DNA of 57,812 nt. Source: Halalkalibacter wakoensis JCM 9140. Lineage in GTDB: Bacteria; Bacillota; Bacilli; Bacillales; Bacillaceae_D. Under the pieces are notes generated by a model. That model saw only the letters and a program-made list of their open reading frames with translations. It was not told the origin of the DNA and did no database searches. The stretch is from positions 1 to 57,812 of the forward strand of contig NZ_BAUT01000021.1 in NCBI RefSeq assembly GCF_000513095.1, given 5' to 3'. The position numbers and the translations under genes were made by a program. Positions 44,896 through 54,302 of the stretch are shown piece after piece; the stretch's first letter is position 1; the number at the start of each line of letters is the position of its first letter.

Positions 44896-46283
44896 ATGGA
44901 AAAAATCTTTTCGCTAAAAGGTTTGGTTTCTTCTGTCGTTGTTGCAGGTATTTTAGTAGGTTGTAGCAATACGGAAGAAGTATTTCAAGAGGTGCGTGAA
45001 ACACCTGTTGAAGTGGGGGAAGTAAGGTTTGGAAATTTAGATGGAACAAACCAAATTACAGGGACGATTGTTTCTGAAAATGAAGTCAACGTCGTTCCGA
45101 AAGCTGGCGGAGAGTTGGTAGAGTTGAATGTACAACGTGGTGATGTTGTTAAACGTGGCGACGTCATTGCACGCATTGATGATTCGGATGAGCGCAATGC
45201 CGTGGAGCAGGAGCAAGCTCGTCTACGTCAAGCTCAAACAGCGTTGCAACGCGCCGAAACGGGTCGTTCCTCTGCTCAAGGAAGCGTGACTCAAGCAGAA
45301 GCTTCCTTACGTCAGGCTGAGGCACAGCTTCAAGAGGCTAGAGAGCAACGTAATAATAACATAAGCAATATGGATTTAGACATTCGAAATGCAGAGTTAG
45401 CTTTCGAAGAATCAAAAAAGAATTTGGAAAGAATGAAAGTTCTTTATGATGATGGATTAATTTCTACACAGCAGTACGAAGATGCAGTGAATGCCGAAAG
45501 TCGTGCGAAGATTGCTTTAGATCAAGTAAAACTTGCTGAATCACAAGCACGTAGTGAAGTGAGCTTAGCTTCAATCCAAGCATCAGTTGATTCTGCACGA
45601 GTAGGTGTGCAAACGTCACAATCTGCTGTACGTGAAGCTGAAATTGGCATTCGTGAAGCAGAGTCTGGTGTCGAACAAGCAGAGCTTGCGTTAGAGCAAG
45701 CACAAAAGCGTTAGATGATAAAGTGATCAAATCTCCTTCATCAGGTGAGATCATTGCTCTGGATGCGGAATTAGGCGAACTCGTTAGCAACCAACCAATC
45801 GCTCAGATTTTATCGTTAGACAATGTCAAAGTAAGTGTCAATGTAACAGCTGAGCAGCTTATGTTGTTCGAACGTGGAGATGTTGTTGACATTCGAGTAG
45901 CTGGACAAGATGAATTACTATCAGGTGAAATTACTTATATTTCATCAACAAGTGCGGGTTCTGGTCTCTTTACAGTAGAGGCAGAAATTAATAATAGTGA
46001 ACGTTCATTACGTCCTGGGATGGTAGCGTCGATTTTATTAGATGAAATATTAGCACAAGATAGTGTCATTGTACCAACAAGAGCGATTCTTGATCGTTCT
46101 GGAGAAACGTTTGTTTATATTGTTGAAGACGGCATTGCTGTACGTAAAGATGTAGAAGTGATTCGCTATGATACGGATTATACTGCGGTAAGCGGAGATG
46201 TAAATGAAGGTAATCGTGTAATCATTAGAGGACAAAACCTCCTTGATGATGGGGACTTAGTTCAAGTAGTAGAGGAGGAGTAA
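44896..46283 (+). pseudogene. HlyD/RND adaptor lipoprotein, frameshifted
   Basis: Membrane fusion protein for the pump that follows. A lipoprotein signal peptide ends ILVGCSNTEE. Then come a lipoyl-like half (ELNVQRGDVVKRGDVIARID), a long helical hairpin (about 95-270, Gln/Ala/Glu-rich) and, after the break, the second lipoyl half (VIKSPSSGEIIALDAELGEL), a beta-barrel and a membrane-proximal domain. The first frame stops at 45714; one extra A in the run at 45703-45706 restores KALDDKVIKSPSSG. Corrected length is about 460 aa. In Gram-positives such lipid-anchored adaptors hand substrates on from RND or ABC transporters. GAGGAAG lies about 12 nt before the ATG. Confidence 0.85.
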
Positions 46284-46287
46284 TGCT

Positions 46288-49200
46288 GTGAAGTTAGTTG
46301 AAACGTCGATAAAACGACCTGTTGGGGTTATCATGGTTGTAATTACTGTTCTTCTTTTAGGGATGGTAACACTCCGAGATTTAGCTGTAGACTTATTTCC
46401 AGAGATGGACCTACCTATTGCAGTTGTTACGACTTCTTATCAAGGAGCCGCACCGCAAGAAGTAGAGGAGCTCGTCACAAGGCCGATTGAGGATGCACTC
46501 AGTGGACTAGATGGAATTGATTCGATTCAGTCCATCTCTCAACCGAACTCGTCTTTGGTGTTATTACTGTTTGATTTTGGGACAGATATTGATAGTGCAA
46601 TCAATGAAATACGTGAAGGGATCGATCGTGTCGCAGGTTCGTTGCCAGATGATGCTGGTTCCCCACGAGCGATGCGAATTGATCCAACGGCTACACCTGT
46701 GATGTGGGTTAGCTTAACAGCTGAGGATACGACTCTTGATCGACTTCAGTTGCTTGCAGAAAATGATATCCAACCAAGGTTTGAACGTGTGGATGGTGTC
46801 GCTTCTGTAGGCCTTGAAGGTGGAATTGAGCGTGAGATCCGTGTCAACCTTGACCAAGGAAGTCTAGCGTCCTTTGGATTAACGGGAAGTCAAGTTGTTC
46901 AGGCATTAGGTGCTGAAAATCAAGCGATTTCCGCAGGGACTGTTATTCGTGGAACGCAAGAAATGCAGCTACGTATTGACGGTGAATATACGTCGATTTC
47001 TGACATTGAAAACACACAAATTGCGTTAAATGAAGGTGGAACCGTTCGAGTTAGAGACGTAGCGAATGTGGAAGATACCTTTAAAGATCAAGAACTTTAT
47101 TCTCGTGTTAATGGGAAAGATGCGCTTGTCTTTTCAGTAATGAAGCAGTCTGATGCCAATACGGTAAGTGTGTCTAATGGCATGCTTGATCGAGTTGAGA
47201 GCATGCAAGCAGAAATGGCTGAACGTGGCTTAGAACTGAACGTAGCCATTGATACAGCAGACTTCATTCGTGATACGATTGATTCTGTTATGTTGAACTT
47301 AATTATTGGGGGAATTCTTGCTGTCACGATCTTGTTAGTGTTCTTCCGTAATATTCGTACGACATTAGTAATCGGAATTTCGATGCCAATTGCGGTTATC
47401 TCAACATTTATTCTGATGTACTTCATGGGAGAAACACTTAATATTCTCTCGATGGGGGGACTGGCGTTAGGGATCGGATGATGGTTGATAGTTCGATTGT
47501 TATCCTCGAAAATATCTTTAAAAAGCGTGAACAAGGCTTATCGATTAAAGAAGCAGCGAAAGAAGGGGGATCAGAGCTTGCCTCGGCCGTTGTTGCTTCA
47601 ACCTTAACAACAGCTGTTGTGTTCTTACCTATCGTCTTCGTTGATGGAATTGCAGCTGAGATGTTCCGTCCGTTAGCATTAACGGTTGTGTTCTCGCTAT
47701 CGATGGCATTGCTCGTCGCTTTAACGATTGTTCCGATGCTCTCATCGAAACTATTAGGAAATGTGAAGGTTTCCTTTGATGGTAATGAGAATCCTGGACT
47801 CGTTGATCGACTATTGAACAAAATACGTGATGTATATGGTTCATTTTTACAGAAGTGCTTACACATCCGTAAAACGGTAATAGCAGCAATTATAGCAGCG
47901 TTCATCGGTGTTTTAGCATTAATACCGTTCGTCGGCTTTGAATTCATGCCAGAAGCAGATGATGGTCAAGTTTCGATATCTGTTGAGCTTCAAACAGGAA
48001 CCGATATTGCAGAAACTGAGGCCGTGGCTGAAGTGATTTCTGAGCGCGTTACTAGTCAGTATGGTGATGTTGTCAATATGATGTTTGCGACAATCGGTGG
48101 TTCAAGTGGGTTTGAGCAAGTTGCTAACTCTCATCTGGCTGAGTTCTTTATTGATATGATTCCCTCAACAGAGAGAGAGATCACGACATCAGAGTTTGTT
48201 GCAGAAGTGGATGAGTTAATCTCGAATATCCCAGGGGCAGAAATTGTCGTTACAGCTGCTGGAGGTATGGGGGGCGGTTCGCCAATTGAAGTCCAAATTT
48301 CTGGTGATGACTTAGATGTTTTAAGTGATTTAGGTCAGCAAGTAGAGTGGATCCTTGAAGGGATTCCTGGCACAGCGAATGTTGAAAGTTCAGCTGGAGA
48401 AGGTCGACCAGAAGTTCAAGTTGTCGTAGATCGTGAAACAGCGAATCAATTTGGTCTTTCATACCGTCAAGTAATGGATGAAGTTAGACTTGGTTTTGCT
48501 GGTCAGACAGCTACGTATTACCGTGAAGCTGGTGACGAATTCGATGTAACGGTATCTCTGCCAGCAGAAGAACGCACAACGATTCGTGATTTAGAAACAC
48601 TTGTCATTCGTAACAACCAAGGCGTTGATGTGCCTCTTTCCGCTGTTGCTGAATTAAAACAAATTCAAGGTCCAGTTGAAATTAACCGTAGTGATCAAGT
48701 TCGCCAAGTAAACGTCACTAGTGACATTCGCGGACGGGATTTAGGAAGTATTTCTCAAGACATACAAGCTGAAATCAACCGAATAAATGTACCTGATGGC
48801 TACTCAGTTTCAATGGGTGGAGAAACGGAACAGATGATGGAGCTTTTGGACAGTTAGCCTTAGCCTTAGTATTAGGAATTTTCCTAGTATATGTCGTAAT
48901 GGCTATTCAATTTGAATCCTTTACGTATCCGTTTATCATTATGTTCTCACTACCAACGATGATTATTGGGGTTATTTTAGGATTGTTTATCACGAATACG
49001 TCGCTTAGTATGCCAGCCTTTATCGGGCTAATCATGCTCGCCGGTATCGTTGTTAATAACGGGATTATTCTCGTGGATTACATTAATATTTTGCGTGAAC
49101 GTGGAATGGACAGAATCGAAGCTATTATCGAAGCTGGAAAAAGCCGTCTACGTCCGATTTTAATGACCACATTAACAACGGCTCTAGCGATGGTTCCGAT

Positions 49201-49405
49201 TGCTCTAGGTATTGGCGAAGGAGCAGAAACTCAGCAACCAATGGCGATTGTTATTGTATTTGGTTTACTTTCTTCTACTTTCTTCACTCTTGTTCTTGTA
49301 CCGGTGATGTATGTTATCATTGATAACTTAACAAACGGTGTTAAGAGGCTATTTACTCGTAAAAATAAGCATGCAGGAGAGGATGAGATTGCGGAAGAGA
49401 TCTAA
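46288..49405 (+). pseudogene. RND efflux transporter (SwrC-like), two frameshifts
   Basis: About 1040 aa when corrected, the normal RND length, from a GTG start with GAGGAGGAG 7 nt upstream. The N-terminal helix (KRPVGVIMVVITVLLLGMVT), pore domains and helix-4 signature (GGLALGIGMMVDSSIVILENI) are present. The frame breaks near 47476 (one G missing before ATGATG) and near 48841 (one G missing, giving MMEAFGQLALALVLG). The C-terminal membrane half ends at 49405. SwrC of B. subtilis exports surfactin; the substrate here is unknown. It is 5 nt after the adaptor gene, and the TetR gene overlaps its end. Confidence 0.87.
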
Positions 49406-49967
49406 TAAACCCGAGCAAATCCTTGTAGGAGCAGCTGACGTCTTTTTAGACGTCGGCTTTGAAAAAGCAACGATTCAGGAAATTGCGATTCGCTCAGGAG
49501 TCGGCAAAGGTACAATTTATGAATACTTCTCAAGTAAAGAAGAATTGTTCTCTCATTCTATAAAAAGCAGCATTTCATTCGTATTGGAAAAAGTATTACA
49601 CGTGTTTGAGTGTGCAGATACATTTGATCAACTTTTAGGTGAAATAAAAGTAACGGTTCAGGAGTTACTAACAAGTCATGAGAAAAAGATTGAGTGGCTT
49701 TATTACAACTTTCAGTTTGTTTCAAAGGATCTTCATCAGTGGATTCACACGGAAGGCTATGAGCTTATTCATAAGGCATCGGCTGTAATAGAACGGTTAA
49801 TGAGCAGAGATGAGGTACGTCGTGTACATTCATTCGTTGCAGCATCCATGATTGTTGACATTATTCAAATGAGCTTCTTTTTTCGCTTTACGAATCAACC
49901 TGATAAAATGGATGAGATCATTGATTCGAAAATTGATATTTTAAAGTATGGATTGTCGGTTTCGTAA
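49383..49967 (+). CDS. TetR-family transcriptional regulator
   Basis: 194 aa from the ATG at 49383, overlapping the end of the pump gene by 23 nt. The N-terminal helix-turn-helix domain is typical: ILVGAADVFLDVGFEKATIQ, IAIRSGVGKGTIYEYFSSKE. The C-terminal ligand-binding domain is helical and divergent. GGAGAGG lies just before the ATG. As the last gene of the HlyD/RND transcript it should repress its own operon through the palindrome at 44836, and probably the TolC-like gene through the identical site at 40420. The inducing ligand is unknown. Confidence 0.88.
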   Translation: MRLRKRSNKPEQILVGAADVFLDVGFEKATIQEIAIRSGVGKGTIYEYFSSKEELFSHSIKSSISFVLEKVLHVFECADTFDQLLGEIKVTVQELLTSHEKKIEWLYYNFQFVSKDLHQWIHTEGYELIHKASAVIERLMSRDEVRRVHSFVAASMIVDIIQMSFFFRFTNQPDKMDEIIDSKIDILKYGLSVS

Positions 49968-50006
49968 TGTGTAAGATGTGACGATTTAAAAAGTGCTTAT
50001 CATAAT

Positions 50007-50043
50007 ATAAATCAAGAAGGCCTGTTATGCCTTCTTGATTTAT
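50007..50043 (+). terminator. Terminator after the tetR gene
   Basis: ATAAATCAAGAAGGC pairs perfectly with GCCTTCTTGATTTAT around a 7-nt loop. The T-run is poor, but the stem is 15 bp. Confidence 0.75.
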
Positions 50044-50225
50044 AATCTTGTCTGTTTTATTTTTGCCAATCGTAATCACATAAATCATCTATAAAACGTT
50101 AGACTGTATCAATGGTGAACAGACGCTTTTTGTATACATAGACGTTCATGATCAAAAAAAGAAATTGTCTAATCCTAAATTAGTATAGACTTGAATAGAC
50201 CATTTCCCATCCTACATATCGTTCG

Positions 50226-50420
50226 TCAATTTAAACCTAAATAAAGGGCAAAGAGTCCTATCATAATAGCAAAGAAAGCTATGCCTTTGTCTTTTGAAAA
50301 TAAGCCAATTATTCCGATCGTGACCGCGATGGTCCCTAATAAAATGTGCAGGAAAAACAAACCGAGGATACTAAGCCAAATAGCTGTCCAGACAATATAT
50401 GAACTCATTTGGTGACTCAT
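50226..50420 (-). CDS. Small membrane protein
   Basis: 64 aa from the ATG at 50420-50418, which has GGAGGAAA 5 nt upstream; a longer start at 50438 has none. Two hydrophobic segments (about 7-40 and 45-64) are linked by SKDKG. I recognise no family. It stands alone on the minus strand, transcribed away from the yugP-like gene. The 50439-50783 gap holds the divergent regulatory region. Confidence 0.6.
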   Translation of the reverse strand: MSHQMSSYIVWTAIWLSILGLFFLHILLGTIAVTIGIIGLFSKDKGIAFFAIMIGLFALYLGLN

Positions 50421-50620
50421 CAAATTTCCTCCTCTCATGCGTGTATGCGCTTACAAATTGAGCGAAGTAAATAGCTAAGATCTCAACTTAGAATAGAGTT
50501 GTAATGATGGAATATTCTTACTATTATTATAAATGACTAATATTCTATTGTAAATAGGCCATTGCGTAATTAGCTGCTCGTTAGTTGATAATCATAATGT
50601 TTAGATCATGAATGGATCAG

Positions 50621-50652
50621 TTCATAATCAGTTCATATACAACCATTATAAT
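50621..50652 (+). promoter_or_regulatory. Promoter with TTCATA direct repeat (candidate response-regulator site)
   Basis: CAGTTCATA occurs twice with an 11-bp period (TTCATA at 50621 and 50632), followed after 9 nt by TATAAT at 50647. There is no good -35, as expected of an activator-dependent promoter. The same arrangement occurs at 54228-54259. Direct hexamer repeats with 11-bp period are typical binding sites of OmpR/PhoP-type regulators. Confidence 0.55.
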
Positions 50653-50783
50653 AACCTCAAGAAAAGAAAGTGTCGCTTCTTTTTACGTAGCAATAAAGTC
50701 ATGCTAGTAAATAGTAATTGAGAAGAGTTTTAAGGAGATTAACATTCCTAAATAGAAAATAACAAATGGAAGGGAGAAATACA

Positions 50784-51464
50784 TTGATATTTCATCCAAT
50801 GGATTTTTTAATTTTTATCGCATTAGGTTTGGCTATGTGGGCCCAAACGAAAGTGAAAGGTAATTTTGAGAAATGGTCTAAAGTACAAGCCACAACGGGA
50901 TTAACAGGAGCACAAGTAGCTCGCCAGCTTCTTGATCGAGAAGGTTTATCTCATGTGAAGATTGAGTATTCAAAGAGCGGAGCCCTCTCCGATCACTATG
51001 ATCCAACAGCGAAAACAGTTCGTCTATCTGAACCTGTCTATCAAGGTAATTCGATTGCATCGTTAGCTGTCGCAGCGCATGAAGTAGGTCATGCGATTCA
51101 AGATGATTCAAAGTATGGGATGCTAGTCTTACGGCATAAGCTCTTTCCGTTAGCCAATATTGGTTCTCAAATGGCACCAATGTTATTTATAGGGGGATTT
51201 TTACTTAATTTAACGAATTTAATTGGAATCGGTATTGCTTTGTTTTCAGCTGCAGTCCTGTTTCAAGTTGTTACCCTTCCAGTTGAATTTGATGCGAGCA
51301 AGCGAGCAAAAGACAAGATGCTTGAACTAGGTGTGATTACAAACCAAGAAGAAAAAGGGGTAGGAAATGTTCTAAATGCAGCTGCACTAACATATGTCGC
51401 AAGTACATTAATGGCGATTTTACAACTTGTTAAATTTATTATGATCTTTAGAAGCAGAAGATAA
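50784..51464 (+). CDS. Membrane zinc metallopeptidase, YugP-like
   Basis: 226 aa from the TTG at 50784 (AAGGGAG 7 nt upstream), giving the MIFHPMDFLIFIA start typical of the family; an upstream ATG at 50766 lies on the ribosome binding site. The zinc-binding motif AAHEVGHAIQDD lies near residue 100, and there are about four hydrophobic segments. The family (Zn_peptidase_2) is a membrane peptidase of unknown substrate in bacilli. The direct-repeat promoter at 50621 suggests activation by a two-component system, possibly as part of an envelope or secretion stress response (inference). Confidence 0.85.
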   Translation: MIFHPMDFLIFIALGLAMWAQTKVKGNFEKWSKVQATTGLTGAQVARQLLDREGLSHVKIEYSKSGALSDHYDPTAKTVRLSEPVYQGNSIASLAVAAHEVGHAIQDDSKYGMLVLRHKLFPLANIGSQMAPMLFIGGFLLNLTNLIGIGIALFSAAVLFQVVTLPVEFDASKRAKDKMLELGVITNQEEKGVGNVLNAAALTYVASTLMAILQLVKFIMIFRSRR

Positions 51465-51482
51465 AGGTTTCAAAAAGGCTAT

Positions 51483-51511
51483 TTGGACTTTGGGATATAC
51501 TGTCATATAAT
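51483..51511 (+). promoter_or_regulatory. Sigma-A promoter of sasA
   Basis: TTGGAC, a 17-bp spacer and TATAAT end 37 nt before the ATG at 51549. Confidence 0.6.
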
Positions 51512-51548
51512 GATGGGATAGAGCTAATACATGACTGGAGTGTGAAGG

Positions 51549-52286
51549 ATGGATAGGAAGCAATTAAGCAAATTAAGAGCATTGAAAATCGAATTAACGA
51601 GATTTATGATGTTGTATCAGTTTGCTTTAGATGAATTGAATACGAAATTTAATATTTTAAAACAAGAGTTCGAATATATTCATGATTATAACCCGATTGA
51701 AAATGTGACGTCTCGAGTGAAATCACCAGAAAGCATTTTGAAAAAGGTGCATAAAAAAGGGTTTGAATTATCTCTACCATCAATCAGGGAAAACATCCAA
51801 GATATTGCCGGGGTACGTATTACATGTTCGTTTATCTCGGATATTTATGAATTGAAAAAGCAAATTGAGGGCCAACAGGACTTAGAAGTCGTTGAAATAA
51901 AAGACTATATTGCAAATCCAAAGCCAAATGGCTATCAAAGCTTACATTTGATTTTACGTGTGCCCGTTTCTATGTCAGACCGAATTGAACGTGTGTTCGT
52001 TGAAGTGCAAATTCGAACGATTGCGATGGATTTCTGGGCAAGCTTGGAACATAAGATTTATTACAAATATAATCAAGAAGTTCCTAAGCACCTCGTCGCA
52101 GAACTGAAAGAGGCTGCTCATTCTGCTGCTCAGCTAGATAAGAAAATGGAAAGCATCCATATGGAAATGAATGAACATAAAGAAGCGTTGGAACGAAAAG
52201 AGGAAGTGCAAGAGCTCGTCATCAATAACGAAAAGTTTCGATTACCACTTGATTTTCTTACGACCACATTGCAAATGAAAGAATAG
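51549..52286 (+). CDS. sasA: Small alarmone synthetase SasA (YwaC)
   Basis: 245 aa, a little longer than B. subtilis YwaC (about 210). The RelA/SpoT synthetase domain covers about 40-190: YNPIENVTSRVKSPESI, IQDIAGVRITCSF, NPKPNGYQSLHLIL and VEVQIRTIAMDFWASLEHKI, which follow YwaC more closely than YjbM. No hydrolase, TGS or ACT domain is present. It makes (p)ppGpp from ATP and GTP or GDP, usually upon cell-wall stress. A C-terminal helical tail is Glu/Lys-rich. It stands in its own transcription unit after the yugP-like gene. Confidence 0.88.
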   Translation: MDRKQLSKLRALKIELTRFMMLYQFALDELNTKFNILKQEFEYIHDYNPIENVTSRVKSPESILKKVHKKGFELSLPSIRENIQDIAGVRITCSFISDIYELKKQIEGQQDLEVVEIKDYIANPKPNGYQSLHLILRVPVSMSDRIERVFVEVQIRTIAMDFWASLEHKIYYKYNQEVPKHLVAELKEAAHSAAQLDKKMESIHMEMNEHKEALERKEEVQELVINNEKFRLPLDFLTTTLQMKE

Positions 52287-52474
52287 ACGAACTAAACGAA
52301 AGGACTTTGCTGAACACCCTAATTTTTAGTATATCTTTCCAGTTATTTAGGGTAAGATAAGAAGCAAGTAAGGGAATTTTAGTATCAAAAATGAAAGAGA
52401 GATCAGCCTATTTAGTTGGTGGAAAATAGAGCAATCGAATCTAGAAATATTAGGAAGTGGATGTGAGGTTTTAC

Positions 52475-52861
52475 ATGTATCAAAACTTACCAACAGGATT
52501 GAAAATTAGTATTACTCGTTCAATTAAAACAGCGTTTTTGTCTTATATGAGTCAAATTGAATGGGATGAGTCGGTTTATAGTAGCGATCAGTTTGTTCAA
52601 TATTGGTTTAACCATTCTGGCAAACATGCAGCATGGGCACAAGATATTGATCAAGATTTGTTCAATGATGCTCGTTTTCAAGAGGACTTACTAAAAAAAA
52701 TAAATGAAGTCATTCAAAATATATTTGAAACCGAGCCAACACCTACGCAAATAAGTGAGATTGAATCACTTGTTGCGCAGGTAGGTTCAAACGACGTTGA
52801 TTATTCGTGCAAAGCGGAAGCTGCGTATTATATAGAGAAGTTACAAAAGCAGGTTAGATAA
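52475..52861 (+). CDS. Hypothetical protein, 128 aa
   Basis: From the ATG at 52475, with GAGG 6 nt upstream; a GTG at 52457 is an alternative. Soluble, acidic and mostly helical; Trp- and Tyr-rich (SQIEWDESVYSSDQFVQYWF, KHAAWAQDIDQDLF). I recognise no domain. It has its own terminator at 52870. Its neighbours are sasA and an AI-2E-family transporter, neither of which explains it. Confidence 0.65.
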   Translation: MYQNLPTGLKISITRSIKTAFLSYMSQIEWDESVYSSDQFVQYWFNHSGKHAAWAQDIDQDLFNDARFQEDLLKKINEVIQNIFETEPTPTQISEIESLVAQVGSNDVDYSCKAEAAYYIEKLQKQVR

Positions 52862-52869
52862 TACTAAGT

Positions 52870-52898
52870 AAAAGAGCTAGGGCTTCTCTAGTTCTTTT
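52870..52898 (+). terminator. Rho-independent terminator
   Basis: AAAAGAGCTAG pairs with CTAGTTCTTTT, with one G-U pair, around a 7-nt loop. Confidence 0.7.
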
Positions 52899-52988
52899 AT
52901 CTGTCTTTTTTGGGGGAAGGATGTTTATCTAGCTTGTTAAGAAGGAGGATAGAATTTAAAACAATAAGCTTCCTAAGGAGAATGTAAA

Positions 52989-54074
52989 ATGTACATAAAA
53001 GTTGTAAAAGCAGGTTCGATCGTTATTATGCTTTTTTTAATTATTTACTTAGGGACGTTGATTGGTTGGGTATTCAACCCGCTCATTGTCTTTGTCAGAA
53101 CATTATTTGTCCCGATGCTTATTGCAGGGATTCTTTTCTACTTATTGAGACCAATCGTACTTCTGTTACATAAAAAAATGTCGAAAGGACTTTCTATCGT
53201 TCTGTTATTTGTTGGTCTTTTCGGATTGGGGTTTAGCTTTTTATCTTTAATTGGTCCAGAGATTGAAAGGCAATTTCGTACCCTTATTGCGAGTACACCG
53301 ACGATTGTTTCAGAACTGCAGTTGTTAATGCTTGAGATTCAGCAAAGTGAATTGGGAAAGCGATTTGGCGTAGAAGAACTGTTTAATTGGGAGGGGCTGC
53401 TTGAACAAATTGGTATGGTTTTAGGTGGGTTTATCGGAGAACTAGTAGCTACTGGGTTTGGATTTATTGGGACGCTATTTAATGTGTTGGTATTGGTATT
53501 CATTGTTCCATTTATTCTCTTTTATATGTTAAAAGAAGGGGATAGACTCCCACAGTTCTTTTTGAATTTTATGGATAAAGAAAAACAAACCATGATTAGA
53601 CCGATCTTAAAGAACATGGATCAGACTTTAAGTAGTTATATTCAAGGAGTTCTGCTTGTGTGTATGTTTATTGGAGTTCTTTACTATATTTGTTTTTCAG
53701 TTATTGGATTAGAATATGCATTGATTTTGGCGATCGTTGGAATGGTCACAAACCTCATTCCCTATGTCGGACCTTGGATCGGCGCGATTCCTTCGTTCAT
53801 CGTAGCGTTAATACAGTCACCAGTGATGGCAATATCTGTCTTGATTATCGTTGTGGTCATTCAACAAATAGAAAGTATCTTTGTACAACCTCAAGTAATT
53901 GGTAGGAAATTGTCCATTCATCCAGTGACGGTTATGGCATTAGTGCTAGTGGCGGGACGTTTCGTAGGAGTTGCAGGAATGGTGTTAGTAATCCCAACCT
54001 ATGCTATTGTTAAAGTCGTTGTTACGCACTTCTATCGAATATGGAAAGTGAAGGAGAATGCAAAAATAGTTTGA
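52989..54074 (+). CDS. AI-2E family transporter (PerM/YdbI-like)
   Basis: 361 aa with about seven or eight hydrophobic segments. The family pattern is present: PMLIAGILFYLLRPIVLLL, FIVPFILFYMLKEGDRLPQF, and IVGMVTNLIPYVGPWIGAIP with the IPYVGP motif near residue 260. Members export small molecules; AI-2 export is known only for TqsA-like relatives, and some alkaliphile members are proposed Na+/H+ antiporters. CTAAGGAGAATGTAAA precedes the ATG. It is a single-gene unit ending in a terminator at 54161. Confidence 0.87.
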   Translation: MYIKVVKAGSIVIMLFLIIYLGTLIGWVFNPLIVFVRTLFVPMLIAGILFYLLRPIVLLLHKKMSKGLSIVLLFVGLFGLGFSFLSLIGPEIERQFRTLIASTPTIVSELQLLMLEIQQSELGKRFGVEELFNWEGLLEQIGMVLGGFIGELVATGFGFIGTLFNVLVLVFIVPFILFYMLKEGDRLPQFFLNFMDKEKQTMIRPILKNMDQTLSSYIQGVLLVCMFIGVLYYICFSVIGLEYALILAIVGMVTNLIPYVGPWIGAIPSFIVALIQSPVMAISVLIIVVVIQQIESIFVQPQVIGRKLSIHPVTVMALVLVAGRFVGVAGMVLVIPTYAIVKVVVTHFYRIWKVKENAKIV

Positions 54075-54160
54075 AGGTTGTCGTTATCCCTCTTTGAGAG
54101 AAAATGTCATTTTTTGCTTTATTACGATCGAGCAATAGACGATTGAATCTATTCATTAGT

Positions 54161-54189
54161 AGTCTAAATCGCATGGTTTAGGCTTTTTC
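54161..54189 (+). terminator. Rho-independent terminator
   Basis: AGTCTAAA pairs with TTTAGGCT, with one G-U pair, around an 8-nt loop, then five T residues. Confidence 0.65.
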
Positions 54190-54227
54190 TAGTTGTATCA
54201 TTGGTAAATACAGTCATATACTATTGG

Positions 54228-54259
54228 TTCATATTCAGTTCACATAGCGCTGATATACT
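54228..54259 (+). promoter_or_regulatory. Promoter with TTCATA/TTCACA direct repeat
   Basis: TTCATA at 54228 and TTCACA at 54239 are 11 bp apart, and TATACT starts 9 nt after the second. Spacings equal those at 50621-50652 exactly. It lies 44 nt before the pump gene. The response regulator encoded at 57609 is the obvious candidate. Confidence 0.55.
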
Positions 54260-54302
54260 CTCTCTAGCAAGACAAAACACCACGAGAAAGGAAGAAGCAA
54301 CT

